Positions 8,765 to 17,499 of a stretch of DNA of 33,852 nt are shown piece by piece (within the stretch, counting starts at the first letter, position 1; each line of letters opens with the position of its first letter). Position numbers and translations under genes: made by a program. The stretch spans positions 1 through 33,852 of the forward strand of contig CADBTW010000062.1 of the NCBI GenBank assembly GCA_902797695.1, in the 5' to 3' direction. This DNA is from an uncultured Sutterellaceae bacterium. Its GTDB lineage: Bacteria; Pseudomonadota; Gammaproteobacteria; Burkholderiales; Burkholderiaceae_F. The notes beneath the pieces were generated by a model, which saw only the letters and a program-made list of their open reading frames with translations, was not told the origin of the DNA and did no database searches.

Positions 8765-8768
8765 GGAA

Positions 8769-10625
8769 TCATTCTCCGCGACGCTCGTAAAGGGCGTCGA
8801 TGTCAGTCGCGAGCCGCGACAGGATCACGCGGCGCTTCAGCTTCAGGGTCGGGGTCATCTGGCCGTTCTCGATCGTCCAGGGCTTGTCCGTGAGGAGGAC
8901 GTCGCGCGGGATCCCGTAGTTCGGGAAGTTCGCGCAGGCCGCCCGGATCTTCCGGGTGACAGCGAGCCGCACGGGCCGCGCCCTGTAGGAGTCGGGGGCC
9001 GTGGGGTCGAGGCCGTGCTTCGCGCAGAGCTTCTTCCACTCGTCCTGGTTCACGACGATCACCGCCGCGATGTAGGGGCGGTTTTCGCCGACCACCATCA
9101 CCTGCGACACGAGCGGATCGGTCTCGATCGCCTGCTCGAGGTCGTCCGGCGGAATCTTTTCGCCAGACGACGTCACGATGATCTCCTTGATGCGGCCCTT
9201 GATCTTGATGTGGCCGTCAGGATAGATCTCGGCGACGTCCCCCGTGTGGAGCCAACCGTCGCTGTCGATCGCGCGCTCGGTCGCTTCCGGGAGGTGCCAG
9301 TAGCCCTTCATGACGGAGGGGCCGCGCACGAGCAGCTCGTCCTCGTCCCCGAGCTTCGTCTCGACATTCGGAAGGGCGGGGCCGACCGTGGATGGGTTGA
9401 GGGACCCGAGCTTGTTCACCGAGATGATCGGGGAGCTCTCGGTCATCCCGTAGCCCTGCGCGATTGGGATCCCGAGCGCGTTGAGGGTCCGGGCGACGGT
9501 CGGGTTGAGGGCGGCGCCGCCCGAAACATAGACATGGATCCGGTTGTTCTCGCCGAACGCCGCGCGCACTTCTCCCCCGACCTTCCGGTCGAGGAACCCG
9601 GCGACGAGCGGGTCGAGGAAGGAGAACGCCCCGGGTTCGACCGGAAGCCCGTTCTCGCGGCAGAAGCGCCGGTAGCCGACGTCGACCGCCCAGGCGAACA
9701 CCTTCTGCGCGAGCGGCGGCTGCTTCCTCACCTGCTGCATGATCTTCGAGTAGATCTGCTCATAGACCCGCGGCACCGCCATCATGACGGTCGGCCGCGC
9801 GTACTTGATGTCCTTCGCAAGCGTCGCGATCGTGCGGAAGAAGATGATCGTGTTCCCCATCCCCATCCCGACGTAATAGGTCGTCGTCCGCTCGAACGTG
9901 TGCGAGAGCGGGAGGAACGAGAACCAGCGGTCGTGCGGATAGGGGCAGAGGTGCTTCAGCACGGCGCGCACGTTGCAGAGGATGTTCATGTGGGTGAGCA
10001 TCACGCCCTTCGGCCGCCCCGTGGTGCCAGACGTGTAGACGAGCGCTCCGAGGTCGCTCCCCTTCGGGGGCGGCGGAAGCGGAGTGCCGGCGCCGCGGCT
10101 GAGGAACGTTTCGAGCGGCAGCACCTCGACCTTGTCGTCGGACGAGCCTTCCGGCACTTCGTCATCCGTGATCACGACGGTGCGGAGGTCCGGGAGCTCG
10201 GTCCCGGTGGCCCTGATGTTCTTCCACTTGAGGTACTTGTTCGTGACAAGCACCTTCGACCCCGAGTCCTTCAGTATGTAGGCCGAGGACCCGGGGGTGT
10301 CGATCGCGTGGAGCGGGACCGGGACGAAGGCGTCCGAGAGCACGCCCTGGTCGAAGCAGATCGCGTCGACGCAGTTCGGCATCAGCATTGCGCACCTGTC
10401 GCCGCGCTCAAGCCCGAGCGCCGCGAACGCTTCCCGCCAGCGCTGCACCCGCGCGTCCATTTCCCTGAAGGTGAGGCTCACCCAGCGCTCTTCCTTCGCG
10501 TTCCACTCCCGGAACGCCTCGTCATCCGCGTGGTCCGGGAGGTTGTGCGTCAGAAGCTCGGGCAAAGTCTGCAGCAGGTCCAGGCTCTTTGCGCGCATCG
10601 CGCTGGTGTCGTTTTCCGTGGCCAA
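8769..10625 (-). CDS. AMP-forming long-chain acyl-CoA synthetase (paralogue 2)
   Basis: A 618-residue acyl-CoA synthetase, first gene of the operon with paralogue 1 and tatD. It carries VYTSGTTGRPKGVML, GYGMTESSPIISV and GDVAEIYPDGHIKIKGRIKE in the expected order, so both halves of the ANL fold are intact. The start is TTG at 10625, preceded by AAGGAAAGGA; an ATG nine codons further in is an alternative. A perfect 12-bp palindrome lies about 60 bp upstream. The tandem pair probably arose by duplication and may divide substrates, for example by chain length or aromatic versus aliphatic acids. Confidence 0.93.
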   Translation of the reverse strand: MATENDTSAMRAKSLDLLQTLPELLTHNLPDHADDEAFREWNAKEERWVSLTFREMDARVQRWREAFAALGLERGDRCAMLMPNCVDAICFDQGVLSDAFVPVPLHAIDTPGSSAYILKDSGSKVLVTNKYLKWKNIRATGTELPDLRTVVITDDEVPEGSSDDKVEVLPLETFLSRGAGTPLPPPPKGSDLGALVYTSGTTGRPKGVMLTHMNILCNVRAVLKHLCPYPHDRWFSFLPLSHTFERTTTYYVGMGMGNTIIFFRTIATLAKDIKYARPTVMMAVPRVYEQIYSKIMQQVRKQPPLAQKVFAWAVDVGYRRFCRENGLPVEPGAFSFLDPLVAGFLDRKVGGEVRAAFGENNRIHVYVSGGAALNPTVARTLNALGIPIAQGYGMTESSPIISVNKLGSLNPSTVGPALPNVETKLGDEDELLVRGPSVMKGYWHLPEATERAIDSDGWLHTGDVAEIYPDGHIKIKGRIKEIIVTSSGEKIPPDDLEQAIETDPLVSQVMVVGENRPYIAAVIVVNQDEWKKLCAKHGLDPTAPDSYRARPVRLAVTRKIRAACANFPNYGIPRDVLLTDKPWTIENGQMTPTLKLKRRVILSRLATDIDALYERRGE

Positions 10626-10685
10626 TTTCCTTTCCTTTTTCTTATTTCAAGCTGCTGCCAGGCTCCGGGTGCTTTTCCTTTCCCC

Positions 10686-10697
10686 TTTCGTACGAAA
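10686..10697. promoter_or_regulatory. Perfect palindrome upstream of the acyl-CoA synthetase operon
   Basis: TTTCGTACGAAA is a perfect 12-bp palindrome 61 bp upstream of the TTG start of the first synthetase gene. Fatty-acid genes are often controlled by TetR-type (FadR, PsrA) repressors that bind such dyads, so an operator is plausible. A second, imperfect dyad (GGGTAT-N9-ATACCC) lies at 10752-10772. Confidence 0.35.
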
Positions 10698-10807
10698 CGC
10701 TCCGGCGGCAGGGGAAGGGAAAGGATCAGGGAGCGCTGGCGGCTTTCCCTAGGGTATTGTCGAAGGATACCCCAAAGAGTAGGACGAGTGCCTGTCGCAG
10801 CGGCATC

Positions 10808-11179
10808 TCAGGCGGACTGCCGGGATCCTTCGCGCGGGCCCGGAGCGGCCTCGCCTTGGCGAGCGCCGTGCGAACTGTCCTCTTCTCCGTTCTTCGGCCC
10901 GCCATTTGCTTTTTTCTCCCCGTTTCGGGCGTCACCGTGCGGTGTTTCAGGTTCCGTTTTTCCCGGTTCCTTCACGCCCCGTTCCTCTTCCCTGAAGGAG
11001 GAAATGGCGGAGGCGACGAGCGAAGCCGCGCCTTCAGCCCTCTCCACCCATCCGTCGATCGTCTCGCGGAGCGCGCGGAAGAAGCCCCGGGTTTCGCGGG
11101 GGAACGCGAGGAAAAGGAGGAGGGCGGAGGAGAGCGCGGCCGAGGCGAGAATCAGGATCCCACGGGCAATCTTTTTCAT
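10808..11179 (-). CDS. Small single-TM protein at the end of the metal ATPase operon
   Basis: A 123-residue protein of no family I recognise. Residues 5-26 form one hydrophobic span after MKKIARG. Residues 30-65 form an amphipathic region (FFRALRETIDGWVERAEG). The last 55 residues are hydrophilic and low-complexity, rich in Glu, Gly, Lys and Pro, with a His but no Cys. It lies 87 bp downstream of the HMA_2 gene on the same strand and is probably the last gene of that operon. Its architecture echoes the DUF6110-like protein at the other end. No clear ribosome site precedes the ATG, so the gene call is less certain than its neighbours. Confidence 0.6.
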   Translation of the reverse strand: MKKIARGILILASAALSSALLLFLAFPRETRGFFRALRETIDGWVERAEGAASLVASAISSFREEERGVKEPGKTEPETPHGDARNGEKKANGGPKNGEEDSSHGARQGEAAPGPREGSRQSA

Positions 11180-11266
11180 GGGGCAGGAAGAAGAATGGGG
11201 AACGGATTCCCGGAATGTTACCCGAGACAGTTTCTCGGGCGGAAGCCGTTCCCTCTTTCCTTCCCT

Positions 11267-11749
11267 TCAGAGCAGCGTCCGTCGGTAGCGCGCGAGGTGC
11301 CACGCGAGGAGCGCCGTGAAGGCGGAGCCCGCCGCCGTGTGGAGCGCGAGGCGCTTCCCGGGGAACACCCCGGGAACAAGCCCGAGGAGGACAAGCGCGA
11401 ACGCCGCCGTCATCGCGCGGTTCACGTTCCGGTTCACGATTTTCGTCGCGTGGAGGGGATCAAGCTTCGCGAGGATCTCCTTTCCGCTCTCCTCCTTCCG
11501 CCTTTGGACTTCAGGCGGGAGGCAAAAGGTCGCCATCCCCTCAAGAGTCTCAAGCGTGAGCTTCTTCGGGTCGTACGTGAAGAGGAGGCTCCCGACCCGG
11601 GGGTTCGGAGTGGCGGAGACGGCGCCCTCAAGCTCCATCAGGAACTTCGCGGCGGCCGAGGCCTTCTCCTCGTCGCGGAGCGCCGGGTGGCGCACCCGGA
11701 TCCGGCCCGGGACGTAGCTTCGGACGTATTTCGCGAGGGCTTCCTTCAT
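11267..11749 (-). CDS. HMA_2 domain membrane protein
   Basis: A 160-residue protein. The N-terminal half is an HMA_2-like ferredoxin fold (YVPGRIRVRHPALRD, then VSATPNPRVGSLLFTYDP) that lacks the CxxC metal site of classical HMA domains. A C-terminal part has two hydrophobic segments (FALVLLGLVPGVF and SAFTALLAWHLA). Its ATG overlaps the stop of the upstream P-type ATPase by 4 bp, which implies translational coupling. The fold repeats that at the N terminus of the ATPase (HHIPGRIRWKAG). A role as accessory subunit or metal-handling partner of the ATPase is inferred. Confidence 0.83.
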   Translation of the reverse strand: MKEALAKYVRSYVPGRIRVRHPALRDEEKASAAAKFLMELEGAVSATPNPRVGSLLFTYDPKKLTLETLEGMATFCLPPEVQRRKEESGKEILAKLDPLHATKIVNRNVNRAMTAAFALVLLGLVPGVFPGKRLALHTAAGSAFTALLAWHLARYRRTLL

Positions 11750-13842
11750 GCCGCTTTCTCCTTCAGGTAGTTTCCGCGCATCGCGTTCAGGCAGACGCCG
11801 ATCGTCGTGCCGTTATGGAGCAGGGCGCTCTGCGCCGGGGTGAGGACGTTCGCGAGCCCGCCCGCGAGGAAGAGGCTGTTAAGCCCCACGCTCGCGCGGA
11901 AGTTCGCGTGGATCCGCTTCATCGCGTTCCGGGAGAGGAGGATCGCCTTCGGGAGGTCCCCGAGGTCGTTCGCCGTGAGGACGACGTCCGCCACTTCCTG
12001 CGCGATGTCGGTTCCGTCGCGAAGCGACACGCCGACGTCAGCCGAGGTGAGCGCCGGGGCGTCGTTGATGCCGTCCCCCACCATGACGACGCGGCGGCCG
12101 GAAGAGCGCATCGAGCGGACTGCCTCGGCCTTTCCTTCGGGGAGCATCTGGGAGCGGAACTCGTCGATCCCGAGCCGCCCCGCGATGTTCTCCGCGGTCC
12201 TCGGGTCGTCGCCCGTCAGCATCACGACGCGGCTGATCCCGATCGACTTCAGTTCCCGGATCACTTCGACAGCGTTCGGCTTCGGCGGATCCTCGACCCC
12301 GAAGATCCCGACGAGGTGGCCGTCGTGGGCCATGTAGAGGATGCTCTTTCCTTCGCTTGAGAGCCGGATGATCGCGTCCTCCATTTCGGAAACGTCCACG
12401 TTCTCGTCCTCTTCGACGAAGTGCCGGGAGCCGAGGATCACTTCTTCCCCCTCGACCCGCGAGCGGATTCCGTGCGCGACCACGTACTTCACTTCCGAAT
12501 CGTGCTCTTCGACGAGGTGGTCGAGCCCGGCTTCCGCCGCCGCCCGCACGATGCTTCGCGAAACCGGGTGCGGGAAGTGCTCTTCGAGGCACGCCGCGAT
12601 CTTGAGAAGCTTCTCGCGGGACCACGTTCCGGCGCTCACGACGTCGGTGAGCCGCGGGGAGGCCTGCGTGAGGGTGCCGGTCTTGTCGAACACCACGGTG
12701 TCCGCTTCGGCGAGCGCTTCGAGATGCCTCCCGCCCTTCACGAGGACGTTCGAGCGGGTGCCTTCCCGCATCGCGGAGAGGACCGCGAGCGGGGTCGAGA
12801 GCCTGAGGGCACAGCTGTAGTCGACGAGGAGCACGGACGCCGTCCGGGCGAGGTTCCGCGTCGCGAGGAAGACGAGCCCGGCGAGGAGGAAATTGAACGG
12901 CACGATCGCGTCCGCGAGGTGCTCCATCTTCCCCTCGATCCCGGCCTTCTGCCGCTCGCTCTCGTCGATGAAGCGGGCGATCTGGCTGAGGCGAGAGTTT
13001 TCAACCGTCCCGGTGGGCCGGATGTCGATTTCGCCGTCCTCGATCACGGTGCCCGCGAAAACCGCGCTGCCGGCCGCCTTCCGGACGGGGAGAGCTTCGC
13101 CAGTCATTGTTGCCTGGTTCACGAACGCTTCGCCTGAGAGCACGACCCCGTCCACCGGTATCGCGGCGCCCGAGCGCGCGACGATCGCCTCTCCCGGCAT
13201 GAGCGACTGCACGCTCTTCTTCGCGACGGACCCGTCCGGGTTCCGGACCCAGACTTCGCTCACGCGGACCGAGAGCTGCTCGGCGAGCGAGTCGAGCGAC
13301 TTCTTCTTCGTCACCCGCTCCAGCATGTCCCCGAGCCCGAGGAGGAGGATGAGGAGCCCGGCGGTCCTGAAGTCCCGCATGAGGATCGAGACCCCGACAG
13401 CCGAGGCGTCGAGCACGTCGACGTTAAGCCTCCCCCGGAAGAGGCTCGCGAGGCCCCGCCCGATGAAGGGGATCGAGTTCAGGATCGTATGGGCCGTGTT
13501 CCAGAGCGCGGGGAGGACCGGTCGGACGAAGACGTAGCGCTCGAGCGGCCACCAGTCGTACTCCCCCTCCGATTTCTTCGGGAGCCCGGCCTGGCGGCTA
13601 GCTGGCCTTGGCGCCGCCGCCCGGGTCCTGATCGAAGAGAGCGCGTTGCACGCGGCGTCAAGCGCTTCCATCGTCGAATAGGCGACCGTGATCGAGCCGC
13701 AGCGGGGCGATACCCGGATTCCTTCAATTCCCGGTATCGCTGAAACCCGTTCCGCGATCGACTCGGCGAGTCCCCGGGTGAAGAGCGACCCCGCCTTCCA
13801 GCGGATCCGCCCCGGAATGTGGTGAACGACAGTAAGGTTCAT
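11746..13842 (-). CDS. Heavy-metal P1B-type ATPase with an N-terminal HMA_2 domain
   Basis: A 698-residue cation-pumping ATPase. In order: an HMA_2 domain without CxxC (residues 1-70), membrane segments, the actuator TMTGEALPV, the transmembrane motif YSCALRLSTP, the phosphorylation site DKTGTLTQ, the nucleotide-binding HP dipeptide in EHFPHPVSRS, and the hinge MVGDGINDAPAL. The membrane motif is not the CPC of copper pumps or the CPx of zinc/cadmium pumps, so the metal is uncertain; Mn, Zn or Fe are possible. The ATG at 13842 matches family starts of the MKLTVVHxxPGRIR type. A TTG 28 codons upstream would add residues encoded within a hairpin. Confidence 0.9.
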   Translation of the reverse strand: MNLTVVHHIPGRIRWKAGSLFTRGLAESIAERVSAIPGIEGIRVSPRCGSITVAYSTMEALDAACNALSSIRTRAAAPRPASRQAGLPKKSEGEYDWWPLERYVFVRPVLPALWNTAHTILNSIPFIGRGLASLFRGRLNVDVLDASAVGVSILMRDFRTAGLLILLLGLGDMLERVTKKKSLDSLAEQLSVRVSEVWVRNPDGSVAKKSVQSLMPGEAIVARSGAAIPVDGVVLSGEAFVNQATMTGEALPVRKAAGSAVFAGTVIEDGEIDIRPTGTVENSRLSQIARFIDESERQKAGIEGKMEHLADAIVPFNFLLAGLVFLATRNLARTASVLLVDYSCALRLSTPLAVLSAMREGTRSNVLVKGGRHLEALAEADTVVFDKTGTLTQASPRLTDVVSAGTWSREKLLKIAACLEEHFPHPVSRSIVRAAAEAGLDHLVEEHDSEVKYVVAHGIRSRVEGEEVILGSRHFVEEDENVDVSEMEDAIIRLSSEGKSILYMAHDGHLVGIFGVEDPPKPNAVEVIRELKSIGISRVVMLTGDDPRTAENIAGRLGIDEFRSQMLPEGKAEAVRSMRSSGRRVVMVGDGINDAPALTSADVGVSLRDGTDIAQEVADVVLTANDLGDLPKAILLSRNAMKRIHANFRASVGLNSLFLAGGLANVLTPAQSALLHNGTTIGVCLNAMRGNYLKEKAA

Positions 13843-14061
13843 TTTTGAAACAGTTAAAGAAAAAAGCCGTTGCAGGGCTTTCTTCCACCCTGCCTTCGCG
13901 GGGCAGGGAGCAAGTGCTTTGGGCAATCAAAAAGGGAAGCTCGCCGGACGGGCAGGCGACGCTCGCTTATCCGGAGGGCTTCCCTCTCCTGAAGTGGTCC
14001 CTGCGCCACCAGCTTCCGGGACCGGATTTCTCCGCTTCCGGAAACAAGCTTTCCGCGGACT

Positions 14062-14367
14062 TCAGGCCGCGGCGGCTTTCGGGGCTTCGACGGGTTCTTC
14101 CGGCGCTTCTTCAAGGACTTCGGTTTTCGCCGCGCGACGGGCTTCTGACTTCGCCTGGGCCTCCGCGAAGACGTCGGAAATGTCCTCGCGGCAGGCGTCT
14201 GCCTTCTCAAGCACTTTCTCCCGCACGTCGTAGCAGTGCGAGAGCACGTCGGAGGCAACAGGCTTCAGGTTCTTCAGTTTTCCCTTGCAGACAACCGTCG
14301 CGCCGATTGCGCCGATCGCAATGCCGCCGAGAAGAAAGAGGCCGCACTTCACAACTTCACGATTCAT
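14062..14367 (-). CDS. DUF6110-like single-TM protein
   Basis: A 101-residue protein. One glycine-rich membrane span (residues 8-27, GLFLLGGIAIGAIGATVVCKG) is followed by a helical stretch (LSHCYDVREKVLEKADACREDISDVFAEA) and an acidic Glu/Ala/Pro tail. The pattern, especially ED-ISD-FAEA after a short charged helix, resembles DUF6110, found next to HMA_2-type P-type ATPases; that assignment is from memory. Cys residues at the membrane edge and in the helix could bind metal. AGGGAGA lies upstream of the ATG. It is the first gene of the metal cluster, 219 bp before the ATPase. Role unknown. Confidence 0.72.
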   Translation of the reverse strand: MNREVVKCGLFLLGGIAIGAIGATVVCKGKLKNLKPVASDVLSHCYDVREKVLEKADACREDISDVFAEAQAKSEARRAAKTEVLEEAPEEPVEAPKAAAA

Positions 14368-14646
14368 TTTTTTCTCCCTGCCTCGCCCCCCTCTGCGGAG
14401 GGGAGGCCATTAGGTGCTTCAACAGACTGTCCGGGATTTCCTGATGCCGTTCGGGAACGCTTTCTGAAACCCGTTCGCACTATGAAACTCATTTGCATTT
14501 AAAGAATTCTACCCCCGTTTCTCAGGGAAGAATCCTGAATTGTCCTTTCTAGTCAGAGGGGAGCGAGGATGGGCCCATGCGGGATGGCGGAGAAAGAACT
14601 GATAAATGAATGAGAAATCTTTTTATTCAACGAATTGACGGATTGT
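14368..14646. other. Gene-free stretch upstream of the DUF6110-like gene
   Basis: No credible coding sequence in either strand. A CCCCTC-TGCG-GAGGGG hairpin at 14388-14403 lies in the probable leader of the DUF6110-like gene, just before its ribosome site. AT-rich sequence at 14460-14520 and 14600-14650 could hold - strand promoters. On the - strand TTGAAT and TTTATC with 18-bp spacing can be read near 14600-14630, but no pair is convincing. Confidence 0.4.
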
Positions 14647-14685
14647 AAAAAAAGGCCCGGAACTTCGTTTGGAAGAACCGGGCTT
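14647..14685 (-). terminator. Intrinsic terminator on the - strand
   Basis: On the - strand AAGCCCGG and CCGGGCC pair around a 17-nt loop and are followed by seven T residues (the A run at 14647-14653). No coding gene ends within 250 bp on this strand except nhaC, which has two nearer hairpins, so this may end a separate short transcript. Confidence 0.7.
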
Positions 14686-14773
14686 CAGGAAAGCATGGTT
14701 CGCTTGTCTGCAGCCGAGGGAAGCCACCTTCTGCTTCTCCTGGACTGCCCCTCGGAAGGAACCACACAGGGAG

Positions 14774-14817
14774 AAAAAATCGCCGAACGCCGGGGAAGAT
14801 GTCTTCCCCGCCATCGG
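14774..14817 (-). terminator. Hairpin with T-tract on the - strand
   Basis: CGGGGAAGA and TCTTCCCCG form a perfect 9-bp stem (14791-14810). It is extended by CCGA-TCGG pairing (14783-14786 with 14814-14817) and followed on the - strand by CGA and six T residues. It is a strong candidate intrinsic terminator or structured RNA element between nhaC and the metal operon. Confidence 0.55.
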
Positions 14818-14893
14818 TACAGGAGAAAATTAGCATCAGACTAGGTAAAATTGAATAGGCAAAAACACCTAGGAACAAATTGGGTATGAAAAT

Positions 14894-14923
14894 CCCCGGC
14901 GTCCTTTTGGGGAACCGCCGGGG
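14894..14923 (-). terminator. Probable nhaC terminator
   Basis: CCCCGGCG (14894-14901) and CGCCGGGG (14916-14923) form an 8-bp perfect stem with a 14-nt loop. On the - strand it is followed by ATTTTC. It lies 22 bp past the nhaC stop codon. Confidence 0.6.
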
Positions 14924-14945
14924 TGCTGCCCTGCAGGGGGCGATG

Positions 14946-16499
<1,554 letters not shown>

Positions 16500-17060
16500 T
16501 TTTTCTGTTTCCTATCGTGCGCCGGCTGCGAAGAGTGGTTTTTTTCGTTCCCCGAGGGAAGGAGGGACATCGCGCGGCATTTTCGGTGGATTTTACTGAC
16601 TCTTTTCCGGTTGGTGCTAAGGGAAACGGAAGGGACGAAATGGAAAGTAATTGTTAAGCCGCCCCACTAATCTGATTCATTGGATAAAATTAAAAATTCC
16701 CGGAGTTTTTCCGAAGAGGCTTCGCCAGTGGCCCGTGAATGTCGCGGCTCGAGACCTCTTCGGTCCGTCGGTCGTTCCGCCTTTTGCGGAGGCTGGCCGT
16801 AATTCCGGGACCCTTCCCGCCGCGGGACGCGCTGCCCGGGGCAATGGGGCTCCTCTTCCGGGGGAGGCCTGGAAGGGAAACCGCGGCGCGTTTTGCCCTT
16901 CCTGTTCTCCGCCTTTCCCTTTTTTACGAAAAGCGGACCCGGGCGAAGAGCGGGCTTTACAGCCCGTTCGTATAGTTCGCACCGGAAGCAGAAAGGACAG
17001 TTGGTAAAAGATGGCCGCCAGCAGAGCAGGCGGCACAAAAATAAGAAAGAGGTATTGCAA
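16500..17060. other. 560-bp gene-free region with many inverted repeats
   Basis: No coding sequence fits. CCGAAGAG (16711-16718) pairs with CTCTTCGG (16756-16763). TCCGC-GCGGA, CCCGC-GCGGG and GGAAGGG (16871-16877)-CCCTTCC (16896-16902) hairpins follow, the last one 17 nt before a T6 run (16920-16925). CGGGCT-TTAC-AGCCCG (16951-16966) precedes a TATAGT at 16971-16976. The density of stems suggests a structured leader for the small gene at 17061 or an independent RNA. Confidence 0.45.
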
Positions 17061-17240
17061 ATGACTGAAAGGAAAATCGAAACGAAGGACAGCGCCTTCG
17101 TGAAGAAGATGATGGAAAGAATCGCGGCCCGCGTTGCAGCGAAGCGCGAAGCAGGTGACGACCGGTGCGCGAATCCGCGCGACCGCGCCTGGCTCGAGGC
17201 CCTGAAGGGAATCGACGCCGCGTACGGGGTCGCCGCGTGA
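17061..17240 (+). CDS. Small hypothetical protein (59 aa)
   Basis: A 59-residue, highly charged, mostly helical protein beginning MTERKIETKDSAFVKK, without a signal peptide or membrane span. I do not recognise the family. The ATG is preceded by AAGAAAGAGG at a suitable distance. The same frame is open further upstream (to 16893), but that part is Arg/Ser-rich, overlaps the structured region and looks non-coding. A strong + strand terminator follows about 110 bp after the stop. The residues MMERIAARVAAKR form a basic amphipathic helix that could bind RNA or protein, which is inference only. Confidence 0.6.
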   Translation: MTERKIETKDSAFVKKMMERIAARVAAKREAGDDRCANPRDRAWLEALKGIDAAYGVAA

Positions 17241-17352
17241 CCCGGAGCTAGCGGAAAGTGCGGAGACGCATCCGCTTCCCGGTTCGGGATTACCCAATAC
17301 ACGTAACGCCCCTTCCCAGTCCCCGAGTCCGGGGACATTCCCCGGACAAGTG

Positions 17353-17385
17353 CCGCCCTCAGCCCCCGTGGCTCAGGGCGGTTTT
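17353..17385 (+). terminator. Terminator after the small CDS, nested in an outer stem
   Basis: CCGCCCTCAGCC (17353-17364) pairs with GGCTCAGGGCGG (17370-17381) with one mismatch and is followed by TTTT. An outer stem, CCGGACAAG with CTTGTCCGG, encloses it. Another hairpin, GTCCCCG-AGTC-CGGGGAC, lies just upstream. Confidence 0.7.
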
Positions 17386-17464
17386 CCTTGTCCGGCAGTT
17401 TATTTGCCAACGTTCCTTAGCTTGTAATGGCTAAATAAAACCGCCTAGAAGTCTCTCGATTTTC

Positions 17465-17493
17465 TTGACTGTAACAATTCCTTTCTTTATTCT
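17465..17493 (+). promoter_or_regulatory. Sigma-70 promoter of yjiH-yjiG
   Basis: TTGACT (17465-17470) and TATTCT (17488-17493) are separated by exactly 17 bp. This is the best -35/-10 pair in the window. Transcription should begin near 17500, leaving about 250 nt of leader before yjiH. Confidence 0.65.
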
Positions 17494-17499
17494 TCCGGG

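Noticed and set aside
8691-11288. Very long + strand open frame (865 codons)
   Set aside because: It is antisense to an acyl-CoA synthetase with intact motifs and has low-complexity Arg/Val/Glu composition typical of a shadow frame.
14700-14775. Resemblance to the SRP 4.5S RNA apical loop
   Set aside because: The - strand reads GGGCAGTCCAGGAGAAGCAG, similar to the SRP core, but the conserved GGAA tetraloop and its closing pairs do not fit.
14623-14814. 63-codon - strand frame between nhaC and the metal operon
   Set aside because: It spans two terminator hairpins and lacks a ribosome site, so structured non-coding sequence is the better explanation.
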